Assembly: GCA_019309115.1 (NCBI GenBank) | Contig: JAFDGW010000019.1 | Location: 1 to 49,217 of the forward strand | DNA: 49,217 bases | From: Deltaproteobacteria bacterium | Lineage (GTDB): Bacteria > Desulfobacterota > Syntrophobacteria > Syntrophobacterales > Thermodesulforhabdaceae | Direction of reading: 5' to 3' | Shown: positions 17,074 through 25,238 of the stretch, piece by piece | Numbering within the stretch: position 1 is the stretch's first letter | Layout of the letters: every line of letters begins with the position of its first letter | The notes under the pieces: generated by a model | Database searches by the model: none | Seen by the model: the letters and a program-made list of their open reading frames with translations, nothing else | What the model was told of the DNA's origin: nothing | Program-made: the position numbers and the translations under genes

Positions 17074-18666
17074 ATGAAGCCACCGGTTGTGTTATACGAC
17101 ACCACTTTGAGGGATGGAACCCAGGCCGAAGACTTTGCGCTGAGTCTGGAGGATAAGATTCGCATAGCCCTGAAACTTGATGAGTTTGGTATTCATTACA
17201 TAGAGGGTGGATGGCCTGAGTCGAATCCAAAAGATTACCTTTTCTTTCGGGAAATCAAAAATTATGACCTCAAAAACGCAGTCATAACCGCCTTTGGGTC
17301 GACTCACCACCCGATGAATTCAGCGGAGTCGGATAAGAACCTACGTGGGCTCGTTGATGCCGGCACTAAAGCCGTGACCATATTTGGTAAAAGCTGGACA
17401 GTTCATGTGAAGGAAGCTCTGAAGATCTCACTGGAACGAAACCTGCGAATAATCTACGATAGTGTAGCTTATCTCAACCAGCATGTCCCTGAGGTTATTT
17501 ATGACGCGGAGCATTTTTTTGACGGCTTCAAAGAAGATAAAGACTACGCGTTAGCTACCATCGAACAGGCTTATAAAGCCGGGGCTTCTACAATTGTTTT
17601 GTGTGACACCAATGGAGGATCTTTGCCTTCGGAGATTGGGGAAATAATTGAAGAAACCAGAAAAAGGTTTCCCGATGTTCGCTTAGGTATTCATGCCCAC
17701 AATGATTCGGATCTGGCCGTCGCAAATACACTAGAAGCGGTCCGAAAAGGTGTTACCCACGTCCAGGGTACAATAAACGGCGTTGGAGAAAGATGTGGCA
17801 ATGCGAATTTATGTTCTATAATTCCCAACCTATGTTTAAAATTGAATATTCCGTGTCTGCCATTGAGTAACCTCAGGAAGTTGCGTCATATTAGCCGTTT
17901 CGTTCTAGAACTTGCCAATATACCCCCCAACAAGTACCAGCCTTTTGTTGGCAGAAGCGCCTTTGCCCATAAAGGTGGTGTTCACGTTAGTGCCGTTGAA
18001 AAGAATCCCAGGACTTATGAACACATAGATCCAGAGCTTGTGGGCAACAAAAGAAGGATCCTCGTTTCCGAACTTTCTGGCAAGACAACAATTCGTCTTA
18101 AGGCCGACGAGTTTGGTTTGAGGTTTTCGAAAGACGATCCCATAGCCAGGGATGTACTGGAAAAGATAAAACAGCTTGAACTTGAGGGATTTCAATTTGA
18201 AGCGGCAGAAGCCAGCCTTGAGCTCCTTATAAAACGGGCCATGGGGGAAACAAAGCGCTATTTCCAGTTACTGGGATTCAGGGTTATTGACCAGAAGCAA
18301 GAAGACGGGGATGCACCTGTGGCCGAAGCTACCATTCAGATCCGCGTTGGTGGTCAGGTTGAACACACTGCAGCACTGGGGCAAGGTCCGGTAAATGCTC
18401 TTGACAATGCTCTCCGCAAGGCGCTTGAGAGGTTCTATCCTCAGATAAAAGAAATGGAGCTTGTTGATTATAAGGTTAGAGTTCTACCAGGCAGACATGG
18501 GACTGCTTCCAGAGTTAGGGTTCTTATAGAATCATCGGACGGAAGAGATACATGGGGAACTGTAGGGGTTTCTCACGACATTATTGAAGCAAGCTGGCAG
18601 GCTCTCGTGGATAGTATTACTTATAAGTTATATAAAGATGAACAAAAGATGGTCGAAAACAAATAA
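17074..18666 (+). CDS. cimA: Citramalate synthase
   Basis: Citramalate synthase condenses pyruvate and acetyl-CoA to (R)-citramalate, giving 2-oxobutyrate for isoleucine without threonine deaminase. The 530-residue protein has the catalytic [16 protein letters not shown]-terminus, the CDTNGG motif, the metal-binding [11 protein letters not shown] motif, and the [12 protein letters not shown] segment, all in the TIM-barrel half, then a LeuA-type C-terminal regulatory domain (about 385-520). The long form with DYKVRVLPG in the C-terminal domain is the citramalate-type rather than isopropylmalate-type. It lies directly after lysC and directly before an HhH gene (2-base gap). Confidence 0.93.
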   Translation: MKPPVVLYDTTLRDGTQAEDFALSLEDKIRIALKLDEFGIHYIEGGWPESNPKDYLFFREIKNYDLKNAVITAFGSTHHPMNSAESDKNLRGLVDAGTKAVTIFGKSWTVHVKEALKISLERNLRIIYDSVAYLNQHVPEVIYDAEHFFDGFKEDKDYALATIEQAYKAGASTIVLCDTNGGSLPSEIGEIIEETRKRFPDVRLGIHAHNDSDLAVANTLEAVRKGVTHVQGTINGVGERCGNANLCSIIPNLCLKLNIPCLPLSNLRKLRHISRFVLELANIPPNKYQPFVGRSAFAHKGGVHVSAVEKNPRTYEHIDPELVGNKRRILVSELSGKTTIRLKADEFGLRFSKDDPIARDVLEKIKQLELEGFQFEAAEASLELLIKRAMGETKRYFQLLGFRVIDQKQEDGDAPVAEATIQIRVGGQVEHTAALGQGPVNALDNALRKALERFYPQIKEMELVDYKVRVLPGRHGTASRVRVLIESSDGRDTWGTVGVSHDIIEASWQALVDSITYKLYKDEQKMVENK

Positions 18667-18668
18667 GA

Positions 18669-19268
18669 ATGGAAAAAAACCTTTTAAGATTCGGGTTTGC
18701 AATTGTTATCATTCTGGGGGTGATTTCCCTTTTTGCAAAATTGTGCCCGCCTGAAACAGGGTTGAAACGAACGACTTACGCTTTTGTAGAAGTAAAATCC
18801 CTGCTTGACAATGCTGTGAAAGATGGTGTCATAGCAGTTCCCTGTCATGGTAAGAGTAGTTTTGTGTCTTTGAGTTCTATAGCAAAGATGTCCGGTATTG
18901 ACATTGAGGACAAACGGTGCGGTGAAGATAAAAAACCTTTGATCGAATCAGGTGATGCAGTGGTTGTAGAGAAGGGCAGGGAAAATGGTGTCATGGTGCG
19001 GGTGCTGTCAATGAATGCTATGTTTAGGCGGGCACTTGGATTTCCAATCAATGTAAATACATGTCCACCCTTTGTGCTCAGTACCATTCCGTATCTATCT
19101 GATCGAATTGTGGAAGAAATTGTGAAACAACGACCTTTCTCAAAGCTGGACGGCTTACAGAACATAAAAGGCATAGGCCGCAGAAAGCTGTCTGTGATAA
19201 AGGCCTATCTTTTCTGCGGCCCTTCAATAGAAAAAGAGAAAATCCTTTGTTGCTATCCTTCTGAATGA
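18669..19268 (+). CDS. Membrane-anchored helix-hairpin-helix protein (ComEA-like C-terminus)
   Basis: The 199-residue product has an N-terminal membrane segment (about residues 6-23), a middle region with no family I recognise, and a C-terminal helix-hairpin-helix pair (about 115-180): FPINVNTCPPFVLSTIPYLS and LQNIKGIGRRKLSVIKAYL. That C-terminal pattern is the ComEA/HhH DNA-binding motif, but the first hairpin is less regular than usual. It may bind DNA outside the membrane or simply be a structural domain. The start is 2 bases after cimA; the end overlaps the convergent glyS gene by 16 bases. An inverted repeat lies within its 3' coding part. Confidence 0.65.
   Translation: MEKNLLRFGFAIVIILGVISLFAKLCPPETGLKRTTYAFVEVKSLLDNAVKDGVIAVPCHGKSSFVSLSSIAKMSGIDIEDKRCGEDKKPLIESGDAVVVEKGRENGVMVRVLSMNAMFRRALGFPINVNTCPPFVLSTIPYLSDRIVEEIVKQRPFSKLDGLQNIKGIGRRKLSVIKAYLFCGPSIEKEKILCCYPSE
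19176..19221. repeat. Inverted repeat in the 3' end of the HhH gene, just past glyS
   Basis: Arms GGCCGCAGAAAG (19176-19187) and CTTTTCTGCGGCC (19209-19221) can form a 12-bp stem with one bulged T and a 21-base loop. A competing 7-bp pairing (ATAGGCC at 19173-19179 with GGCCTAT at 19202-19208) shares bases with it. It starts about 32 bases beyond the glyS stop on the minus strand and could protect or pause the glyS transcript end; no T-tract follows. Confidence 0.5.
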
Positions 19269-21340
19269 ATCTTACGGAAATCTGCAACCCGATCAAAAAG
19301 GTTTTTAATGCTGGTGAGAATGGCAAGCCTGTTCCGCTTCAGAGATTCATCCTGTGCCATCACCAAGACAGAATCAAAAAACCTATCAATGGCCGGTTTT
19401 AGGGTTGCGAGCTCTTCCAGTCCTTTTTCATATTTTCCTTCCAATAAAGCCGATGAAAATCGCTCCCTTATCACCTGTACTCTGTCCCAGAGTTCTCTTT
19501 CCGCTTCCTCTTGCAATAGTGTAGGATCAACAGGAGATGTTTCTGGTTCCTTGATTATGTTGACAACTCGTTTAAAAGCTACTGCGAGGCTGTTAAAATC
19601 AGGACGGCTCTTAAAAGCTGCAAGGGCTTCTATCTTCCTGACGTCTTCAACTAGATCGTCCATACCAGCTGACAGGACAGCGCCAACCACGTCCGTACTG
19701 TAACCGTAGTTGTTGACCATGTAGTGATGAAATCTACCTTCGAAGAAGTTTAGTACCCCCGATCTCACCAAATTCTCCGGCTCCGTTATCCATTTTTTCA
19801 ACCCGGGTAAAGCTATGTCTATTAGTTGTTTCAGAGAAATGTGAAACTCTTTTTCGAGTAAAATGCGTATAATACCGAGGGTTTGGCGGCGGAGCGCGAA
19901 GGGATCAGCAGTGCCTGTTGGAATCAATCCGACTCCAAAACAACCGACGATTGTGTCTATCTTGTCGGCAATGCTAAGCACAGCACCCACTATGCCTTTG
20001 GGTACGGGTCCGGTTGCCCTGTCTGGGAGGTAATGTTCGTAAATTGCTTGAGCAACCTCGGGATCTTCTCCCTGCTCTAGTGCATAAGCTCGACCCATGA
20101 CGCCCTGAAGCTCCGGAAACTCACCAACCATACCAGAAACCAAATCAGCTTTGCAAAGTAGAGCTGCCCGTTCCAGCTTTTTTCTTTGCTGTTCAGTCAG
20201 TTCCAACTGCTCGGCAATCCATTTTGCAATCGCTGTGAACCTTTCAACCTTTTCCCAACTAGTACCCAGCTTGGAATGAAAAACCACGTCCTTAAGTTCT
20301 TCAGCCCGCTTCTCAAGGGGAATTTTCCTGTCTTCTTCAAAATAGAACCTTGCGTCTTCCAGCCGAGCCTTGATAACCCTTTCGTTCCCTTTTATTACCA
20401 CCTCAGATTGCTTGGGCACCGTATTTGCGATGGTTATGAAATAAGGCATCAAGTTGCCATTATCATCGACAACCGCAAAATAGCGCTGATGTTCTTTCAT
20501 GACCGTTATGGGAACTTCCGGTGGAAGTTTCAAATAGTGATCTTCAAATTTTCCTATAAGCGCATGAGGATATTCCACAAGATTTGTAACTTCCTCTAAT
20601 AGCTCCTCGTCTTCCAACACTCTACCGCCAACTTCTTTAGACTTTTCTTCTAGGGCTTTACGTATTAGTTCTTTCCGTTCCTCTGTATCGAGAATTACAA
20701 AATGATTTCGAAGTATCTGTTTGTATTCTTCATAATTGGATGGAACGGTTATCACATCCGGCTTCATAAAACGATGGCCGCGGCTTTCTCTGCCGCTCTG
20801 AATATCACCATATTTGAAGTTGAGAGTTGCATCTCCGAGTATAGCCACAATCCAGTGAATAGGACGGGCGAAAGTGACCGTTTGGGAACCCCATCGCATT
20901 GATTTAGGGAAGGGTATATGGGCTATTAGGTTGGGCAGAAACTTTTCCAGCAGGTCTTTCGTGGCCGTGCCTTTTTCCTCGCGCATCACATACACGTATT
21001 TCCCCTTGGGGGTTTCTTTAATTTTCAGATCGTCAATGGACACATTCTGGCTTCTGGCAAACCCCTCGGCAGCCCTTGTTGGTCTTCCGTCTTCGGTAAA
21101 TGCAACATTGTAAGGGGGGCCGATTATTTCCTGAATAGCCGGTTCCTGGGTTACAGCCACGTCCGACACTACAAGAACTAACCTTCTTGGGGTTCCAGCT
21201 GTGTGGGCGTTTCCAAAGGTTATTCGGCTGTTTTCCAGAAATCGCAGGGTTTGTTCTTTTATCGCTTCAAGGGCAGGTCCTATGTATCCTGCCGGTATTT
21301 CTTCAGACCCTATTTCAAAAATAAATGGCACCTTTTCCAT
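19253..21340 (-). CDS. glyS: Glycyl-tRNA synthetase beta subunit
   Basis: The beta subunit of the bacterial alpha2-beta2 glycyl-tRNA synthetase recognises tRNA-Gly. The 695-residue length is normal. It starts with the family hallmark FIFEIGSEEIPAGYI, and contains FPKSMRWG, EHQRYFAV and KADLVSGMVGEFPELQG, followed by an HD-like stretch with YALEQGEDPEVAQAIYEHYL. The start is 47 bases after the glyQ stop, in the usual glyQ-glyS order. Its 3' end overlaps the convergent HhH gene. Confidence 0.97.
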   Translation of the reverse strand: MEKVPFIFEIGSEEIPAGYIGPALEAIKEQTLRFLENSRITFGNAHTAGTPRRLVLVVSDVAVTQEPAIQEIIGPPYNVAFTEDGRPTRAAEGFARSQNVSIDDLKIKETPKGKYVYVMREEKGTATKDLLEKFLPNLIAHIPFPKSMRWGSQTVTFARPIHWIVAILGDATLNFKYGDIQSGRESRGHRFMKPDVITVPSNYEEYKQILRNHFVILDTEERKELIRKALEEKSKEVGGRVLEDEELLEEVTNLVEYPHALIGKFEDHYLKLPPEVPITVMKEHQRYFAVVDDNGNLMPYFITIANTVPKQSEVVIKGNERVIKARLEDARFYFEEDRKIPLEKRAEELKDVVFHSKLGTSWEKVERFTAIAKWIAEQLELTEQQRKKLERAALLCKADLVSGMVGEFPELQGVMGRAYALEQGEDPEVAQAIYEHYLPDRATGPVPKGIVGAVLSIADKIDTIVGCFGVGLIPTGTADPFALRRQTLGIIRILLEKEFHISLKQLIDIALPGLKKWITEPENLVRSGVLNFFEGRFHHYMVNNYGYSTDVVGAVLSAGMDDLVEDVRKIEALAAFKSRPDFNSLAVAFKRVVNIIKEPETSPVDPTLLQEEAERELWDRVQVIRERFSSALLEGKYEKGLEELATLKPAIDRFFDSVLVMAQDESLKRNRLAILTSIKNLFDRVADFRKIHSEG

Positions 21341-21387
21341 CGTTTATCCCTCGCATGTAGTTTGTTTCAGATCCGCGAATGTTGTCC

Positions 21388-22260
21388 CTAAAACTTCTTC
21401 ATGAGTGGATGCCCGAGTTCTTCTCGTTGTTTCACATAGGCATGAGCTACTAACCTTGCCAGGTGTCTTACACGAGCAATATACTGGGTCCTTTCGGTTA
21501 CGCTGATTGCACCCCTGGCATCAAGTAGGTTGAACACGTGAGAACACTTCAAACAGTAATCGTAAGATGGAAGAACTAAACCCTCTTCATTCATGCGCAG
21601 GGATTCGGCTTCGTACATGTCGAATAGTTTGAGGAGCATTTCAACATCGGCCTTTTCAAAGTTGTAATAAGACCACTCCACTTCCCCCTTGTGATGGACA
21701 TCACCGTATGTGACCGTTTCATTCCACTTAAGATCAAAAACATTATCCACGCCCTGAAGGTACATGGCGATTCGCTCAAGACCGTAAGTGAGTTCTACAC
21801 TTACTGGATGGAGCTGGATTCCACCGACCTGCTGGAAGTAAGTGAACTGTGTTATTTCCATGCCATCAAGCCAAACTTCCCAACCAAGCCCGGAAGCTCC
21901 AAGGGTTGGAGATTCCCAGTCATCTTCGACGAATCGAATATCATGTTCAAGAGGATCAATGCCGAGATATTTTAGGCTTTCCAGATACAGCTCCTGTGAA
22001 TCTGGCGGAGATGGCTTCAAGATAACTTGATACTGGTAGTAATGCTGAAGTCGGTTTGGGTTTTCTCCATAACGTCCGTCGGTTGGGCGTCTCGATGGTT
22101 CTACATAAGCCACCTTCCACGGTTCCGGTCCCAGGACCCGCAAGAAAGTGGCAGGATTAAACGTACCAGCTCCAACTTCAAGGTCATAGGGTTGCTGAAT
22201 TACACAACCATGGTTCGACCAAAATCTCTCTAACGCTAGGATCACTTCCTGAAACGTCAT
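21388..22260 (-). CDS. glyQ: Glycyl-tRNA synthetase alpha subunit
   Basis: The alpha subunit carries the class II catalytic core that makes glycyl-adenylate. Starting at ATG 22260 gives 290 residues, the usual size, beginning [14 protein letters not shown] as in other GlyQ proteins. Clear motifs are [39 protein letters not shown] and [19 protein letters not shown] longer reading frame opens at 22332, but the extra 24 residues are not family-like, and an AGGTG ribosome-binding site sits just before 22260. Confidence 0.96.
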   Translation of the reverse strand: MTFQEVILALERFWSNHGCVIQQPYDLEVGAGTFNPATFLRVLGPEPWKVAYVEPSRRPTDGRYGENPNRLQHYYQYQVILKPSPPDSQELYLESLKYLGIDPLEHDIRFVEDDWESPTLGASGLGWEVWLDGMEITQFTYFQQVGGIQLHPVSVELTYGLERIAMYLQGVDNVFDLKWNETVTYGDVHHKGEVEWSYYNFEKADVEMLLKLFDMYEAESLRMNEEGLVLPSYDYCLKCSHVFNLLDARGAISVTERTQYIARVRHLARLVAHAYVKQREELGHPLMKKF

Positions 22261-22394
22261 AATCAACACCTCATCATTGTGGTTCTTCCTCTGAGATAAT
22301 TTTACCATTATGAAACCTGAATAATGTGGCAAAAGTATGTGGAAAGTCCAGCAAAAACCCGGTGTTTGTTTTTTAACTAAAAATACGCTCTAAG

Positions 22395-22961
22395 TCCCCT
22401 TCCGTAAGGGAGGGGATACAGAGCGATGCCGTAAGGTATTGTTATTGACAGGCATCAGTTCTGAACATAGAATAAAACTGTAAAATACAAGCTGGATAAA
22501 GGATGTCATTCTGTATACTCACTTCAGTTGTAGAGAACAACAGATTAGCAAAACTGATACTTGATGCAGGATGGGGGACACTCATCACCTTTGCCACCTA
22601 TAAAGCTGTAATGGCAGGGGCAAGGGTAGTAGGAGTGAATCCCGCATATGCGACTCAAATTTGTTCTGTATGTGGACAGAAAGTTCCCAAAACATTAGCA
22701 GACAGAATACATAAGTGTCCAGTTTGTAGAGTAGAACTTGATAGGGATTACAATGCAAGCGTAAACATACTCAAAGAAGGGCTCACCCACCTAACGGGTG
22801 GTAGGGTCGGAGCGACCCGAACTTACGCCTGTGGAGAGGGCACTGGCGGGGCACTTCCAAAAGGGAGTGCTAGCTATCCCTTGCTGAAGCAGGAATCCCC
22901 TTGTGGGTCTTCTGGATGGGGAGACAATCCCCTACCAGAAGCTCCATCCGTTAGGGTGGAG
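22395..22961 (+). mobile_element. Decayed IS200/IS605-family element with palindromic ends
   Basis: The left side has a hairpin at 22395-22416 (TCCCCTTCC, GTAA, GGGAGGGGA; 9 pairs including one G-T). The right side has a hairpin at 22942-22961 (CTCCATCC, GTTA, GGGTGGAG; 8 pairs including one G-T) that overlaps the end of a TnpB fragment. Paired subterminal hairpins recognised by the Y1 transposase are the hallmark of this family. There is no tnpA and no RuvC-I part of tnpB, so the element is a non-autonomous remnant. Exact outer boundaries cannot be set from sequence alone. Confidence 0.7.
22445..22473 (+). promoter_or_regulatory. Strong sigma-70 promoter inside the IS remnant
   Basis: TTGACA (22445-22450), 17-base spacer, TAGAAT (22468-22473). 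This is a perfect -35, optimal spacing and a 5/6 -10. Predicted start is near 22480, reading toward the TnpB fragment and then rpmB about 600 bases further on. Confidence 0.75.
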
Positions 22962-22964
22962 TAG
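22503..22964 (+). pseudogene. tnpB: TnpB (IS605 OrfB) C-terminal fragment
   Basis: TnpB is the RNA-guided nuclease of IS200/IS605 elements and ancestor of Cas12. The 153-residue frame matches only its last part: NNRLAKLILDAGWGTL, a CSVCG...CPVC zinc ribbon, then LDRDYNASVNIL, which holds the RuvC-III aspartate. The RuvC-I aspartate and the N-terminal RNA-binding domains are missing, so no active nuclease can be made. The final 45 residues run through the right-end hairpin, ending EAPSVRVE as in related TnpB tails. The start codon is nominal; the frame is truncated at its 5' end. Confidence 0.8.
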
Positions 22965-23074
22965 TTCACTTGTTTCGTTATTGCCCTTGAACTTCTTGAT
23001 CCTTTGTGTTAGGAAGCCATTCGCTCGTTGTCCGAATATGAAGAAGGGTTATGATGTGACACAGGAGTGCGGAG

Positions 23075-23287
23075 ATGGCCAGGAGATGTGCGATTTGTGG
23101 AAAGGGACCGGTTACGGGTCATAATGTTAGCCATGCCAACAATAAAACAAAAAGGCGATGGATCCCAAATCTTCAGCCCGTCAAGCACGTGGGGGAGGAT
23201 GGAAAAGTCAGGCGCATTAGAGTGTGCACAAGGTGCATTCGCAGCGGGAAGGTGAATAAACCATCCTATGTCAAAGTGGCCTTGTAG
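23075..23287 (+). CDS. rpmB: 50S ribosomal protein L28
   Basis: The 70-residue product begins [20 protein letters not shown] and continues [14 protein letters not shown], the diagnostic L28 pattern. Four cysteines in two pairs (CAIC and CTRC) indicate a zinc-binding form. The start is fixed by homology and by AGGAG seven bases upstream; an overlapping frame beginning at 23067 is a shadow. It is followed at once by a strong hairpin terminator shared with the convergent gene. Confidence 0.97.
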   Translation: MARRCAICGKGPVTGHNVSHANNKTKRRWIPNLQPVKHVGEDGKVRRIRVCTRCIRSGKVNKPSYVKVAL

Positions 23288-23298
23288 GGATCTAGAAA

Positions 23299-23330
23299 TA
23301 AAGGGGCGTATCTAGTAGCGCCCCTTTTAT
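23299..23330. terminator. Bidirectional terminator between rpmB and the FG-GAP gene
   Basis: The arms ATAAAGGGGCG and CGCCCCTTTTAT form a GC-rich stem with a short loop (TATCTAGTAG), flanked by A-rich sequence on the left and T-rich sequence on the right, so it can terminate in both directions. It lies 12 bases after the rpmB stop and ends 3 bases before the convergent gene's stop codon at 23333. Confidence 0.88.
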
Positions 23331-23332
23331 TC

Positions 23333-25180
23333 TTACTGGATGATTTCAATGCTGTAACCTCGCTTATCCTTAAGGAGAAGAACGATTTTATCCCCTTGAG
23401 GTAGTTTGACGAAGCCAAAATCGATAATCCTTTTTGCAATGCTCTCACTTCTCCACGTTTCACGGATCTGGCCGGATATCCATTTAACGCCAACCAGAGA
23501 ATCTTCACCTTTGGAGGTTTGAAGCAGAGTGCCAATGGGTGAAGTGACAGATATTTGCGAGGTTCCTTTATCTATGAGAAACATCTGTCCGTCATAGTCG
23601 TTTTTGAGCACAAACCTTCTAGGAGCGTAAACAGTCCTATATTGTTGCTTTGTGAAACCTCCTATGTACCTTTCTTGCTTTGGGGCGGCTATGAAAGGAA
23701 TTTCCGCATAAAAACCGTAGTTTTTATCGGAAATGACTTCAGGTGCCTCGGTTGGTGTATAGTAAACCTGTAACTCATTTGATGGCTCCAATATCATTAT
23801 CCTGTCCGGATCTTCGGGAATGAGGTTGAACTGGTATATAGAATAAACGTCATGAGCTGGTGAATATTCACCTGCTTCCCTGATGCTGTTTGCATTGCTA
23901 TCCCAAACCAGCTGCAAAATCTCTCCCTTGTAAAGTTCTTTTTGTCCTTTGCTTTGGGCAAGAGCCACCTTGTTGCCGGACCTATCCTCGATGACCCGCA
24001 GATAGTAAGGCATATCATCGGCTATTACGTGAAAGTTATGATTTACGTATTCCAGAATCATAGAACTCAATTCAGTATCTTCGAAATCATCCAATATGAG
24101 GTGCATTCCTAACGTGACGAATAATTCATCATCACCATCACCATTTATGTCCATTGCGTGAAGATGAAGAGCAGTAAAGGGACCGCCCGTAAAGGCAAAA
24201 CTTAGCGTTTCGGCAAAGCGCTGTCCTTCAAAGTTGTATACATCTATACCGTCATCCCTAAGAAAAACGAAGTCCGGACGACCATCATTGTCCAGGTTGC
24301 ATACCACCATTCTTTTAAAAGCTTTGTTTAGCCTGTATTGATTTGTTATTGTTGCAGGCTGAGCTTTCTGAAAGCTTCGTTGTTTTTCAGGTCCTGGAGC
24401 TGCCGGAGGAGGTGTTGTAAAGGCGGGTTGTTGTTTGGGAGCTTGAGCGTAAAGTCCCGTGGTCGTTTTCCAGTAAGGGAGGGTTATCTTGGTTCCAACT
24501 GGAGCTATTGTTGCAATTTTGCCGGTATATTCTTTGTTGGCAAAGTAAAGGGTATCTCCAGAATAGATTGATTGAATCCGAAATGCCAGATAGCCGGGTG
24601 CTCCTTCGAGCCTTAGCAGAATTCCGTATCTATCAGTCCTTGGTTCAAGAATAGTTCCGGTCACTTCAACTACTTCAAAGCCCTTTGCCAGGAGCTTCTG
24701 GATAAGCTCCGTGTAGGGTTTAAATATTTCTTTGTGTTGTATGTTTGTGTAAAGATAAATCACCGGCGAAGCAGGTATTGCTACTGGGTCTCCTCGTTGA
24801 GCTTCACGGGATAGAATTGCCATTTCCTGCGCAAGGATTTTCCCTTTCTCAAGTATGGCTTCCACCCTTATGACCGAAGCCTGGTGAAGCAAATATGTAG
24901 GAACGTTTTTTTCCTGCTTGAGAACGATTAATTCGTTGCCTCTGGTTAGCTTTATCGTTGTATTAAAGACTACACGACTTCCATGCTTTTCCGAAACATG
25001 AGATATTACCTGATACGACTTGGGAAAGTGCAGGTCAAGATAGGACAATAGATCATCTGGGAGGCTTGGTGACGCCGCAAGGGCTCTACCAGAAATGGAT
25101 GAAACAATCAACCATAAAAACACAGTTAAGAAACTTAATGACTTCTGCACGATTCTTCCCCTTTGCCTTCGCTCAATCAT
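23333..25180 (-). CDS. Exported FG-GAP/VCBS repeat protein
   Basis: Starting at ATG 25180 the product has 615 residues with a signal peptide (to about residue 36, SSISGRALAA). The N-terminal half (about 40-250) is a beta-rich domain of unknown type; the second half contains FG-GAP/VCBS-like calcium-binding repeats such as CNLDNDGRPDFVFLRDDG and HAMDINGDGDDELFVTLG, followed by a beta-propeller-like end. Such proteins are usually periplasmic or surface-attached. A frame opens earlier, at 25219, but that would place codons inside the porin terminator. The start codon lies right after that terminator, whose 3' arm supplies the ribosome-binding site. Confidence 0.7.
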   Translation of the reverse strand: MIERRQRGRIVQKSLSFLTVFLWLIVSSISGRALAASPSLPDDLLSYLDLHFPKSYQVISHVSEKHGSRVVFNTTIKLTRGNELIVLKQEKNVPTYLLHQASVIRVEAILEKGKILAQEMAILSREAQRGDPVAIPASPVIYLYTNIQHKEIFKPYTELIQKLLAKGFEVVEVTGTILEPRTDRYGILLRLEGAPGYLAFRIQSIYSGDTLYFANKEYTGKIATIAPVGTKITLPYWKTTTGLYAQAPKQQPAFTTPPPAAPGPEKQRSFQKAQPATITNQYRLNKAFKRMVVCNLDNDGRPDFVFLRDDGIDVYNFEGQRFAETLSFAFTGGPFTALHLHAMDINGDGDDELFVTLGMHLILDDFEDTELSSMILEYVNHNFHVIADDMPYYLRVIEDRSGNKVALAQSKGQKELYKGEILQLVWDSNANSIREAGEYSPAHDVYSIYQFNLIPEDPDRIMILEPSNELQVYYTPTEAPEVISDKNYGFYAEIPFIAAPKQERYIGGFTKQQYRTVYAPRRFVLKNDYDGQMFLIDKGTSQISVTSPIGTLLQTSKGEDSLVGVKWISGQIRETWRSESIAKRIIDFGFVKLPQGDKIVLLLKDKRGYSIEIIQ

Positions 25181-25207
25181 AAAAAACCCCCTCACAAAGA
25201 GGGGGTT
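25181..25207 (-). terminator. Intrinsic terminator of the porin gene, overlapping the next RBS
   Basis: Arms AACCCCCTC (25185-25193) and GAGGGGGTT (25199-25207) form a perfect 9-bp stem with a 5-base loop; on the minus strand six T residues follow (25186-25181). The ATG of the next gene (25180) comes directly after the T-tract, and the only ribosome-binding sequence available, GAGGGGG, is the 3' arm of the hairpin. Confidence 0.9.
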
Positions 25208-25238
25208 CTCTTCAAGCACCTGAATCTTTATCTTTCCC

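Noticed and set aside
22261-22332. Upstream extension of glyQ to 22332
   Set aside because: The 24 extra residues are not found in the family and a good ribosome-binding site precedes 22260.
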